Origin: Sophora flavescens
Taxonomy: Eukaryota; Streptophyta; Magnoliopsida; Fabales; Fabaceae
NCBI GenBank assembly: GCA_030762895.1
Contig: CM061068.1
Coordinates: 151,663,311 to 151,727,310 of the forward strand
Length of the DNA stretch: 64,000 bases
Direction of reading: 5' to 3'
Positions within the stretch are counted from its first letter, which is position 1. The number at the start of each line of letters is the position of its first letter. The notes beneath the pieces are model-generated. The model was not told the DNA's origin. It did no database searches and was given only the letters and a program-made list of their open reading frames with translations. Below, in pieces: positions 24,401 to 36,400 of this stretch. The translations under genes were made by a program, and so were the position numbers.

Positions 24401-27400
24401 CGTGCGGATGAACCAAACTTCTGATGTCTTGCCGTAATCCAGCCAAGAAGTATCTAAGAACTTGGTCCTCTGCACTTGGTTTAGCTTGGGCGACCACAAG
24501 TTCAAATTCTTGGACATACTCCTCAACACCTCGGGTCTGTCTCAAGGTTGCTAATCTTTCATATACTGATCCTCGACCATTCCCTCCAAACCGCTGCATG
24601 AGAGCATCCGAGAATTCTCTCCAAGAAGGATTCTTGGTTTTCTGATGCCAGTACTGGAACCAATGGACAGCATTACCTTCCATGCTTATGAATGCCAATC
24701 TTAGCTTCTCCGAAGGCTTGACTTTCTGCACCTCAAAAAAAATTTCAGCCCTTGCCAACCACCCCAAAGGATCATTACCTTCAAAGGTAGGTAATTCTAC
24801 TTTCTTGATCCAAGAACGGAGCGGTTTGTCTTCCTCCTCTTCAGTGCCTTCGTCCTCTGCTTCATCCTCAGAAGACTTATCTTTCTTGTTTACTGAGTTG
24901 TCTCCCTCGATAGAAGGTGTCTTCTTGCCTGCCCTTTGCAGCAACAAGTCCTTGATATACTCAATGTCTGTCTTCATTTCATCGAGTTTGACGCCATGCT
25001 CAGTGACCATCTTGCTGTGTTCCGTGACCGCCTTCTCCAAATTTCCAACCCGGTTCTCCATCGTGCTTCTTTTTGATCCGGCAGGTAGGACCAAACTTGT
25101 TAGGATCCTCTTTTTAGAGTAGGAAAGATAGAGCCTAATAAAGAACAGTTTCTCACACGGGAAAGAATTATGAAATTTCTCTTTTTATTACTGAAAGAAA
25201 ACTGATTACAATCAAGAACCAAGGTATACAAGTATACCTCCAAAGGAGCTTTCTCCTTGACACTGGAATCTGTCCAGTCTAACAAAATATTCAAAGTCTG
25301 CCTCCCTGACTTGATAGAGGAAGTATTTATAAGAGTTACAATGACCCTATAACTGACTAACTAGCTCTGCTAACCTTCTGCCTGTTACAACTTTGACCCT
25401 TTCCTACTAACTGACTAACTAACTCTCCTAACCTTCTGCTAAACTGTTACAACTTTGACCCTTTCCTACTACTAATCTGTTACAACTTTGACTCCTCCTC
25501 ATTTCAGTTTTGACCTTTTCCTCTTTCTATAATAAACCTGTAGACCACTTCCTCCTATAATTTGTTGGTCTGACTTGGTCCTAACAGCTTCTCAAAGGAA
25601 AGCAAAGGAAGTTAAGAGGCATGACGATTTGGTTAGCAGTGGTTTGGTCACTCTGGCTTGAAAGGAATGAAATGGTTTTCAGTGATAAAAAAACAGATGT
25701 GGTGAGATTGCTGGACCTTGTTAAAAGTAGATCTTGGAGCTGGTTTTCATCATCTTTGGATGGTTTGATTGTGTTTGCGGAATGGTGCATTTGCCCTTTG
25801 GAGTGTTCTATAAAGAAAATGGCTACATGATTATATGTTTTTGCTGTTACTGCTGCTATGTTTGGTTATCTGCTGCTGTTAGCTTTTCAGCAGGCTATGT
25901 TTTAATGTGGCTGCAGTTTTTGGGGGTTTTTTATATGTTCAACTGGATAGGCATTTATTAGAGTATACGATAGTGATACTATAGACTAGCTTATTAGATC
26001 AGTTTGTAACATAACTGAAGTGCTGAGTCAGCACTATCAGTTATGAGTCAGTTAGTTAGGAGTTGTTATTTTACAGCTGTAACACTCAACCTATAAAAGG
26101 TTTTGTAACTTCCAGAATATGGTTAAGAAATCAAATTAACATTTCTTCAATTTCTACTCTCTATTTTCTCTCCTCTATCCTTGTTCCAATTCTATTATGG
26201 TATCGTAGAGCTTCTTTTCTGGGACCAAGTTCTTCCATGGCGGAAAACGTTGAAAATCCTCCTCCTCCTCCTCCACCGCCGGCGAATGGCGCCGGAACCT
26301 CTTCTTCTTCTTTCAATCCTCCTCTCTTAGTGAAACTCGATGATCAAAACTTTTTTTTGTGGAAATAGCAAGTTGAGGCTGTCATTATTGCTCACAAACT
26401 TCATCGCTGGGTTGTAAACCCTACAATTCCTCCGATCTACAATTCTGAGGCCGAACGAGCTCAAGACATTGTTTCCGATGCGTATCAGCTTTGGCTAGTG
26501 CAGGATCAGATGTTGTTCACATGGTTACTGAGCTCGATTTCGCCCTCCGTTCTCCCTCGATTCCTCATTTGCAAGAATTCGTGGCAGATTTGGGACAAGG
26601 TGCACAAGTTCTTCCACTCGCACCTTCGTGCCTAGGTACGACAATTCAGATCTGAGCTGAATAGCACACGCAAAGGAACTCGCTCGATGCAGAAGTTTAT
26701 GATGTGAATTCGTGCGCTGGTGGATTCGCTGCATGCGATTGGAGATTCCGTGAGTGATCAAGATCACATCGACACGATTCTCGAAGGATTGCCAGAAGAG
26801 TACAATTCGTTTGTCATGATGATCTTCGCTAGAGTTGAACCAATCGCAGTTGAAGATATCGAATCGCTTCTTATGGTACAGGACGCGCAATTTGAGAAGT
26901 TTCGGCAAGAGCTTCCTTCGTCCTCTGTCTTGCTAAACCTAGCTCAGTCATCTTCTTCCGAAGACTTCTCGAATCAATCCAACCACACAGAGTATGCTTA
27001 GAATCGTGGTGGCTATCAAGGTTCCAATAGAGGACGAGGCCGTGGTGGTCGTGGCCGCGGAGGCTGTTCTGCTGACAATCGCAGTGGTGATAGGCCAACT
27101 TGTCAATTGTGCCACAAGTATGGCCATGACGCATACAACTGTTGGCATCGGTTTGAGCATGATTTCGTTCCTACTCGTCCCGCTCCAACTGCTCAAGTGG
27201 CCAATCACTATGCACTGCAAGGACGAGTTCATGTCCAAACTCAATTCCCTTTGGCATTGCCTCCAAGACCACCTTCGGTGCAAATGGCTCGATTCTCTAC
27301 ACCAACACCTAATTTCTGGCCATCTCATGGCCTCTCAACCTCCTGCATTCATGGCCTCTCAACACTCTCAGTATGGAGCACCTCAGTTCAGTGCTTCACC

Positions 27401-30400
27401 TACTCCAGAGTTCACTTCTTCACATATGTGGTACCCTGACTCAGGTGCTTCCCACCATCTTACTACTGATTCTCAGAATTTAGCCAGAGTGCACCTTTTG
27501 GAGGACATGACCAAGTGCTAATGGGTAACGGGCAAGGTCTTCCCATAACTTCTATTGGATATTCTAAAATTACTACACCAAATCACCCAAACACTATCCT
27601 TTCACTTAATAGCTTACTCTTAGTTCCTACTATCACTAAGAATCTGGTTTGTGTCTAAATTTGCCCGTGACAACAATGTTTACTTAGAGTTTCATCCTCA
27701 TTCTTGTTTTGTTAAATCACAAGGGTCTAATAAAGTTCTACTTGAAGGCTCTCTAGGAAATGATGGGCTATATTGCTTCAAGCACATCAATATACTCAAG
27801 GAGCCTTCCTCATCAATAAGTTTTCTGTCCTCTCTTTCTAATTCCACTTGTAATAAGTCTGATGCTAAGCTACCAGCAACTGTACACACTTATGTAGTCT
27901 CAAATTCCTTTGTTACATGGCATAATAGATTAGGTCATGCTCACTCTAGTGCTGTAAAATCTGTTTTGCAGCTTTGTAATGTTCCCTTTGTTAATAAAAT
28001 GGCAAATGATTTTTGCAATGCCTGCTGTTTAGGAAAATCTCACAGGCTTTATGCCCCACCCTCCCCCACTATTCATGCAAATGCCTTTGAACTAATACAT
28101 TCTGACCTTTGGAGGCCTGCACCCTTTACTTCATCCAATGGCTATACCTATTATATAGCCTTTGTTGATGCCTTTTCCCGTTTTACATGGATTTACTTTC
28201 TCAAAAGAAAGTCAGAGGCTCCTGCAGCCTTTAAACAGTTTCATGAACTTGTCAAAATCCAATACTCAACTTTTGTCAAAGCTGTCCAAACTGATTGGGA
28301 GGGTGAATACAGACCCTTCACCAACCACCTAGCTGAGTTGGGCATTATTCATAGATTAACATGCCCTCACACGTCTCATCAAAATGGGACAGTGGAACGC
28401 AAACATAGGCAGATTGTTGAGATGGGACTAACTTTGCTTTCCCATGCCTCTATGCCTTTGACCTATTGGGATCATAGTTTCACTATGGCTGTGCATCTCA
28501 TCAATAAGCTACCTACTGTCAACAGATTTGGTTTGGCTGAATAATTTGAATTGATAGCCAAGATGTTAGCTACTATTAAAGCAGATTTGTTGCCTTATTT
28601 CTGCATTAATTGTAGCAGATTTGTTGACCTTATTTCTGCATAATTGTGAGCAGATTTGTTGGCCTTAGGATTAGCATTTATAGAACATTAATTGTAGCAG
28701 ATTTGTTGGCCTTATTTCTGCATAATTGTGAGCAGATTTGTTGGCCTTATTTCTGCATAATTGTACAGTTATGATTATGTTTTTATTAGCTGTAGGATTA
28801 GCATTTATAACACATTAATTGTAGCAGATATAACAGATACTGTACAGCTTGTATTATCTCTATTTAATTGAGAATTCTCCAGCAGGAGAACACGGGTTTC
28901 TAACCTATATTCCTAAGTTTAACACGGTATCAGTCTAGGTTGCGATCCTAACCTAGCTCTGTCCGAATCATAGTCCTTTTTTTTTCTCTCTCAAGCCTCT
29001 CCTAGTTACCTCTTGTCCCTTGTCCCTTGTCCCTTCTGCGTTTTGTTCCTTGTGATTTATTCTTAGTCTCATGTCTACTGAAAAGTATGATGTCTTGTTC
29101 GTTCGCCTTAATGGCAAGAACTATCCAGCCTGGGCATTTCAGTTCGAGATCTTTGTCAAAGGTAAGGACCTTTGGGGACATGTTGATGGTACCAGTACTG
29201 CTCCTGACAAAGAGAAGCAGAAGGTTGACTATGCCAAGTGGGAAGTCCAAGATGCTCAAGTCAAGACATGGATCATAGGGTCTGTTGATCCCACTATTGT
29301 TCTCAACCTCAGACCATTCAACACTGCAGCTAAGATGTGGGTCTATCTGAAGAAAATATATAGCCAAAATAACACTGCTCGTAGGTTCCAGCTTGAACAT
29401 GACATTGCCATGTCTCAACATGATAGTCTATCAATTTCTGAATTTTATTCTTGTTTCATGAATCTTTGGGCTGAATACACTAACATTGTTTATGAGGATT
29501 TGTCTGCTGAAAATCAAAGTGCAGTGCAGAAAGTTCATGAAACTACTCAACGAGATCAATTCCTTATGAAATTGAGACCTGAATTTGAGGGTATTCGGTC
29601 CAACCTCTTGAATAGGGCTCCTGTTCCCGCCTTGGATGCATGCCTTAATGAACTTCTTCGTGAAGAACAGCGTCTCCTAACTCAAACAACCATGGAACAA
29701 CAGAAATAAGCCTCTCTTCCAGCTGCATATGCTGTCCAAGGCAAGCCTAGAGGACGCGACATGAGTGCTGTCCAATGTTTCTGCTGCAAAGGATTTGGAC
29801 ATTTTGCTTCACAGTGTCCTAAAAAGTTCTGCAATTACTGCAAAAAAGACGGCCACATCATTAAGGAATGTCCTATCCGACCACCAAGAAAACCCGCAAC
29901 AGCATATACTGCCTCTGTTGGTTCTTCTGCCACTGGTTCTGTGGTTCAAGATGCTTCTGCTCCTGCACAAAACTTGACCCCCGAAATGGTCCAACAAATG
30001 ATAATTTCAGCTTTTTCTGCTTTAGGACTTTCAGGTAAACCTTCTACTTCATGTTCTCCTTGGTATTTTGACTCCGGGGCATCCAATCATACCAACACTA
30101 CTAATACTCTTACAAACATCACAAAATACTCTGGTAATCTCCAAATTCATACTGCTGATGGCAATAGTTTACCAATCACAGCAATTGGTGATATTTCCTC
30201 ATCCTTGACAATGTTTTTGTTTCTCCTGGTCTTACTAGTAACCTTATTTCTGTTGGTCAATTAGTTGACAATGATTGTCGGGTTGAATTCTCAAAATCTG
30301 GTTGTCTTGTGCAGGATCAACACTCGGGGAAGATGATCGTGAAGGGGCCTAAAGTTGGACGTCTTTTCCCTTTGTCGCCATGTACTTTCCTACCTTTTGT

Positions 30401-33400
30401 TTCTTGTAATTCCGCTAAAGTTGATTTCCAAATATGGCATAAGCGTCTTGGTCACCCAAACTCATGTACTTCATGACTTGATGAAATCTGGTGTTCTTGG
30501 TAATAAAATTCCACCTTCTCTTAGTATTGTCCAGTTTGACTGTAACTCATGTAAACTTGGTAAAAGTAAAATTCTACCATTTCTGATTCATCAATCACAT
30601 GAAACCCAACCTTTTGATATGATCCATAGTGATTTATGGGAATAACACCTGTTATATCTCATGCTAATTACAAATATTTTATCACATTTATTGACGATTA
30701 TAGTCGGTTCACATGGGTCTATTTTTTAAGATCTAAAGATGAAGCATTCTCCGCTTTTAAAAATTTTCATGCCTATGTTGAGACCCAATTTTCCTCCAAA
30801 ATTAAAATTCTGCGTTCTGATAATGGGGGGGGATACACGTTTAATTTATTTCAAAAGTTCTTGCAAGAAAATGGCATCTTATCTCAAAGGTTCCTTCAAC
30901 ACCCCAACAAAATGGGGTAGCTGAAAGAAAAAACCGACACCTTCTTGATGTGGTCCGAACTCTTATGTTGGACTCCTTTGTGCCATCTCGTTTTTGGTGT
31001 GAAGCCATCTCCACTGTTGTCCACCTTATTAATCGATTGCCTTCTCCATCATTAAACAATGATTCTCCTTTCTCCCGATTATTTGGCCACAAACCCACCT
31101 ATTCCAGTCTTCGCACTTTCGGTTGTGTGTGTTATGTCCATCTTCCCCCACATGAACGCACAAAGCTCACAGCTCAATCTGTTAAATGTGTTTTCCTTGG
31201 TTACTCAGCCCATCAAAAAGGTTTTATGTGCTATGATCCTAATCTACGTAGGCTTCGGGTTTCTAGAAATGTCATATTTCAAGAAGATACATTTTTTTGC
31301 AACTACCCAAGACACTCCCTCTTTTACAGTTTCTGTTATGCCATTATTTTCTGCAGACAAATCTGTGCTAAAACCTTTATTGGTGTACCAAAGACGTCCT
31401 CCAAGGCCACCTTCTGATCAATCTCTGGCTGCTGATCCCGTGAGTTATCAACAACCAGCTACTCTACGTCGCAGTACCCACATTCATAAACCTCCGGAAA
31501 AGTATGGTTTCCCTTTTTCACCTTTATCTTTGAAAGCAACTTTAGCATCTGTTCCGATCCCCTCTTCCTATAACCAGGCCATGGAGCATAAATGTTGGCA
31601 AGAAGCAATTCAAGCAGAACTTCTAGCACTAGAAGAAAATCAGACATGGGACGTTGTTCCCTGTCCTCCATTTGTTAAAGCTCTTGGCAGCAAATTTGTC
31701 TTCACTAACAAGCTTCAATCGGATGGCTCAATCGATCGATATAAGTCTAGATTAGTTGTTCTTGGCAATAGGCAAGAATTTGGTCTTGACTATGAGGAGA
31801 CTTTTGCACCTGTGGCCAAAATGACTACTGTACGTACTATTCTTGCCATTGCTGCCTCTGAATCTTGGCAAATAAACCAGATGGATGTCAAGAACGCATT
31901 CCTCCATGGTGACCTCAAGGAGGAAGTTTACATCAAACTTCCTAATGGTATGCCTTCATCTTTTCCTAATTCTGTTTGCAAACTGAAGCGTTCTTTATAT
32001 GGCTTGAAACAGGCACCCAGAGTATGGTTTGAAAAGTTCCGCACAACACTACTTGGCTTTTCCTTCATACAAAGCAAGTATGATCCGTCACTTTTTATAC
32101 ATAAGACCTCAAAAGGAATTGTCATACTACTTGTTTATGTGGATGATATTGTGGTCACCGGATCAGACCAAGAGGCTATCTTTACAATCAAGCAATTGTT
32201 ACACTCCACTTTCCACATGAAAGATCTTGGCCGGCTTACTTACTTCTTGGGACTAGAAGTACATTTTCAGGAAAAAGGCATCTATGTCAATCAACACAAA
32301 TATGTCCAAGATCTAATCCAGTCGGCTGACCTCACCAATGCATCTCCTGTAGACACTCCTATGGAAGTTAATGTAAAAATACAACGAGATGAAGGTGAAC
32401 TTCTACAAGACCCTACTTCCTACAGGCAGCTGGTTGGCAGTCTTATCTACCTAACCATCACAAGACCTGATATTTCTTTTGCTGTCCACACCGTCAGCAA
32501 ATTCATGCAAGCTCCTCGGCACTTGCATCTTTCAGCAGTACACCGTATTATTCGATATCTTCTCGGTACTACCAACCGTGGTCTTTTCTTTCCTACCGGT
32601 ACATCCACACGCCTTCAAGCCTACAGCGATGCCGATTGGGCTGGATGCCCGGACACAAGAAAATCCACAACCGGCTGGTTCATGTTTTTAGGTGATACTC
32701 CCATCTGCTGGAAGTGCAAGAAACAAGACTCGTTCTCTAAATCTTCTACTGAAGCAGAATGTCGGGCCATGTCTGCAGCATGTTCCGAGATTATCTGGTT
32801 ACGAGGTCTTCTTTCAGAGCTTGGTTTCTTACAAACAACACCGACTCCACTACATGCTGACAACACAAGTGCCATACAGATTGCAGCAAATCTTGTATAC
32901 CATGAAAGAACAAAACACATATAGGTTGATTGTCACTCGATCCGGGAATCATATGATCGTCGAATCATCACTTTGCCTCATGTCTCTACATCTGCTCAAC
33001 TTGCTGATGTTCTCACAAAATCCCTTACACGTCAGTGTCATAATTTCCTAATTAGCAAATTGATGCTTGTCGACTTACCAACATCAATTTGAGGGGGGAT
33101 GTCAACAGATTTGATTTGGCTGAATAATTTGAATTGATAGCCAAGATGCTAGCTACTATTAGAGCAGATTTGTTGGCCTTATTTCTGCATTAATTGTAGT
33201 AGATTTGTTGGCCTTATTTCTGCTTAATTGTGAGCAGATTTGTTGGCCTTAGGATTAGCATTTATAGCACATTAATTGTAGCAGATTTGTTGGCCTTATT
33301 TCTGCATGATTGTACAGTTATGATTATGTTTTTATTAGCTGTAGGATTAGCATTTATAGCACATTAATTGTAGCAGATATACATGAATCTTGCATGCGGC

Positions 33401-36400
33401 TTGTATCATCTCTATTTAATTGAGAATTCTCCAGCAGGAGAACACGGGTTTCTAACCTATATTCCTTTTAGTTTAACACCTACAACAGCCCTTTCCTCCT
33501 TTTCCTCTCCCTATCATGCTCTTCAAGGTTCCATTCCTGACTATTCTTCTCTCAGAACCTTTGGCTGTGCTTGCTTTCCCTTATTAAGACCCTATAACCA
33601 AACATAAGCTGCAGTTCAGATCAGCAGAGTGTGTGTACCTAGGCATATCTCCCCAACACAAGGGTCACAAATGTTTGTCTCCCTCGGGTAGAGTGTATAT
33701 CTCAAAAAATGTCCTCTTTAATGAGCTTAGGTTTCCCTCTCCCTTTATGTTTCCCTCCTCTTCAACAAGTCCAACCCATACCCATGAGTCCACCTTTTCC
33801 CCTATCATTCCCACTCCTATTCGCCCTCCCTTAAATCCTACTCCACTGAATCAGTTTCCTCCCCCCACTTCTCCCCCACCTCTCACTAATCCTAGTTCTA
33901 CTTCTTCTTCTTCCTCTTCGAGTTCTGCAGATACTGCACAACCAGTCTTGTCACCTTCAACCTCTCAACCAAGTCCTTTAATCCCTTCCCCTGTTCTGAC
34001 CGAGTCAGAACATAGCTCACCACCCAATTCCCCACCTCCTCCTGCTCACTCTATGTTGACAAGGTCTAAAACAGGCTGCCTACCACCTCGGTTGTATCCT
34101 CAGTTGAACCTTGCCCATGTAGATCCTGCTTCGGTCAAACAGGCCCTCTCTAGTCCTCCATGGTTTGAGGCTATGCAAGCAGAACACACTGCTCTTCTCA
34201 AAAATAGGACTTGGTCTTTGGTTACCCTTCCTCAAAATAGGAAGACCATTGGGTGCAAGTGGGTGTTTCGTGTAAAGGAGAATCCGGATGGGAGTGTCAA
34301 CAAATACAAGGCACGTTTGGTTGCCAAAGGTTTCCATCAAACCCATGGGTTTGATTTTCATGAGACTTTCTCTCCTGTTATTAAATCGGTAACAATCCGG
34401 ATCATTCTCACTATGGCTCTCTCATCTAAGTGGGTTATACAACAAATTGATATCAACAATGCCTTCTTGAATGGCTTGTTGAGTGAAGAAGTTTATATGA
34501 CTCAACCTCCCGGGTTTGAATCCCAAGACAAATCCCTAGTTTGCAAGCTTCACAAGGCCCTCTATGGCCCCAAACAAGCCCCAAGGGCTTGGTATGAGAG
34601 ACTCACAAACACACTATTGTAGTTTGGCTTTGTTATTAGCCGTTGTGATCCCTCTCCCTTCATTTACTCCAAAGGAGCTGTGTGCCTCTATGTATTGGTT
34701 TATGTGGATGATATCATCCTCATGGGTACCTCACCCACTCTTATCTCCGATCTCATCAAAAGACTCAATGCTACCTTTTTCTCTCAAAGACCTTGGCACC
34801 TTGGACTATTTTCTGGGGGTAGAAGTCAAGCATCTACCCACAGGGTCCATTTTGTTAACTCAGTCAAAATACATTAGAGATCTTCTAAACAAAGCTGATA
34901 TGTTGGAAGCTAAAGGGGTCTCCTCTCCTATGGTGAGTAATTGTAAACTGGGCTAGTTTGGGACAGATTCAGTGGCAGATCCTAGTTTCTATAGATCCAT
35001 AGTAGGAGCATTACAATATGCTACCTTAACAAGACCAGAGAGAGCCTACAGTGTAAACAAAGTTTGCCAATTCATGGCACACCCCCTGCAATCACATTGG
35101 CAGGCTGTAAAAAGGATTCTCCGCTATCTAAAAGGCTCTATGCACTTTGGGCTACTACTCCAGCCCTCATCCACTTCTCAGCCTTTCACTATCAAGGCTT
35201 ACATTTGATGCTGATTGGGCCAGTGATCCGGATGATAGACGCTCTACTTCCGGGTCCTGCATTTTTCTTGGACCCAACTTAGTATCTTGGGTCTCTAAGA
35301 AGCAACCATTAGTTGCACGTTCCAGCACTGAGGCAGAATATCGCAGCATGGCAAATACCACTGCTGAAGTGTTATGGATTCTCTCCCTGCTCACTGAACT
35401 CAGGGTTCCTTTTCACACTCCGCTGCTCTATTGTGACAACCTAAGTGCTGTCATGATAGCTCACAATCCTGTCTTACATGCACGAACAAAGCATGTTGAA
35501 CTGGACTTGCATTTTGTTAGGGAGAAGGTCCTTGCCAAGGCTCTTTTTGTTCAGCATGTCCCAGCTTCTGATCAACTAGCTGACTCCTTCACCAAGCCTC
35601 TATCTCCCACCAGATTCTGTGCACTAAGGTCCACTCTCAATGTGGTCGAGTCTCCTCAACCACCTTGAGATTGCATGGGGGATGTTAGAGTATACGGAAG
35701 TTGTACTATAGACTAGCTTACTAGATCAGTTTGTAACATAACTTAAGTGCTTAGTCAGCACTATCAGTTATGAGTCAGTTAGTTAGGAGCTGTTATTTTA
35801 CAGCTGTAACACTCACCTGTAAAAGGTTTTGTAACTTCCAGAATATGGTTAAGAAATCAGATTAACATTTCTTCAATTTCTACTCTCCATTTTCTCTCTT
35901 CTCTATCCTAGTTCCAATTCTATTAGCATTACATGGCAATTGTCAAGTGTAATTTGGGGGGAGTCTGGCGCTTGGGGGACTGCTACTGCAGCTGCGGGCT
36001 ACTTCTTTATAGGCCTGGATATGAATTTTTTGTGTAAATCCTGGCCTTTTTGTACATGAGGGTTACTTCTGGTACTCTAGATTAATATACTTCTTTGTTC
36101 ATAAAAAAAAAAGAATGTGATTCAGAAGTAGCTCTAGTTAGCACCAGGCTTTATTCTTTTTCAAGTAATCAAATAATCATTTCACTACCCGAGGGACCTA
36201 AGTATGCTAACTTGTTCAAGTATATTTGTTTTGTAAAAATTTCAGGTAGTGGCAGGTTTCTTATGTGGCTTGCTAAAAGAAATCATAAAGTGAGAAATTA
36301 TTTGGGATTGGAAATACGGCAAAAGGTATGGAAGCTTTTTCTCTCTGTCACTTTTTGTTTCAAATGCCCTTGATAATTGCTCCCTTTTTTAATTAATTTT

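Larger units (their letters stand above)
17555..25586 (-). mobile_element. Ty3/gypsy chromovirus (Reina-like) inserted in the LINE
   Basis: The target duplication is GCTTC (17550-17554, 25587-25591). LTRs of 488-489 bp read TGTTAGGACC...GATCCTAACA on the - strand. The internal region has Gag with a zinc knuckle, protease, RT, RNase H, integrase and a C-terminal chromodomain-like segment in that order. The element is broken by the 2.6 kb array at 19919-22481. The polypurine tract GGAGGGAGGAGG lies next to the 3' LTR (about 18045-18056, read on the - strand). Confidence 0.93.
14082..25830 (+). pseudogene. LINE ORF2: AP endonuclease, reverse transcriptase, zf-RVT, interrupted
   Basis: Domains in order: APE-type endonuclease from 14082 ([13 protein letters not shown], then a frameshift near 14230, [15 protein letters not shown]); reverse transcriptase about 15238-16700 ([56 protein letters not shown]); zf-RVT about 17290-17440 ([22 protein letters not shown]). 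The gypsy cuts it at 17554 and it resumes in frame at 25592 with [18 protein letters not shown], ending at a TGA at 25828-25830. In-frame stops lie at 15160 ([10 protein letters not shown]), 15994 ([10 protein letters not shown]), 16144 (LL*YADD) and 16714 (KWR*RLV). ORF1 and ORF2 nearly abut, as in plant L1s. Confidence 0.9.
28517..33478 (+). mobile_element. Ty1/copia retrotransposon C, inserted in copia B
   Basis: The target duplication is CCTAC (28512-28516, 33479-33483). LTRs of 408 and 379 bp start TGTCAACAGATTTG and end TTTAACA. The polypurine tract GAGGGGGGA lies before the 3' LTR. It has Gag with two knuckles and a long, mostly open pol. It is the youngest insertion in this branch of the nest. 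Confidence 0.94.
27426..35668 (+). pseudogene. Copia B pol: protease, integrase, RT, RNase H, split by copia C
   Basis: Protease [11 protein letters not shown] is at about 27430. Integrase 27651-28516 has [29 protein letters not shown] (Asp to Trp-Glu context degraded) and GTVERKHR. After copia C it resumes at 33484 with [11 protein letters not shown], a one-base lesion near 33606, then a Ser/Pro-rich linker and RT ([34 protein letters not shown]). A TAG at 34620 (TLL*FGF) and a shift near 34790 follow. RNase H 35200-35668 has [23 protein letters not shown] and CDNLSAV. Confidence 0.88.
25956..35925 (+). mobile_element. Ty1/copia retrotransposon B, inserted in the LINE 3' UTR, itself interrupted
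   Basis: The target duplication is GCATT (25951-25955, 35926-35930). LTRs are 242 and 243 bp. The 5' LTR starts TATTAGAG while the 3' LTR has TGTTAGAG, so the 5' end lost the TG dinucleotide by a G-to-A change. Gag-pol is on the + strand and is cut by copia C at 28517-33478. Removing C with one copy of CCTAC restores the integrase frame ([11 protein letters not shown]). Confidence 0.94.
6391..36111 (+). mobile_element. L1-type LINE in intron 3, split by three LTR elements
   Basis: The LINE is flanked by a 13-bp target duplication, AGAATGTGATTCA at 6378-6390 and 36112-36124, directly after an A-rich tail (ATAAAAAAAAA). Its own sequence is 6391-6716, 11831-17554, 25592-25955 and 35931-36111, about 6.6 kb, the size of a full-length plant L1. 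Removing the inserts with one TSD copy each restores continuous reading at all coding junctions. Both ORFs are broken by nonsense codons and frameshifts, so it is dead. It lies in the sense orientation of the host gene. Confidence 0.93.
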
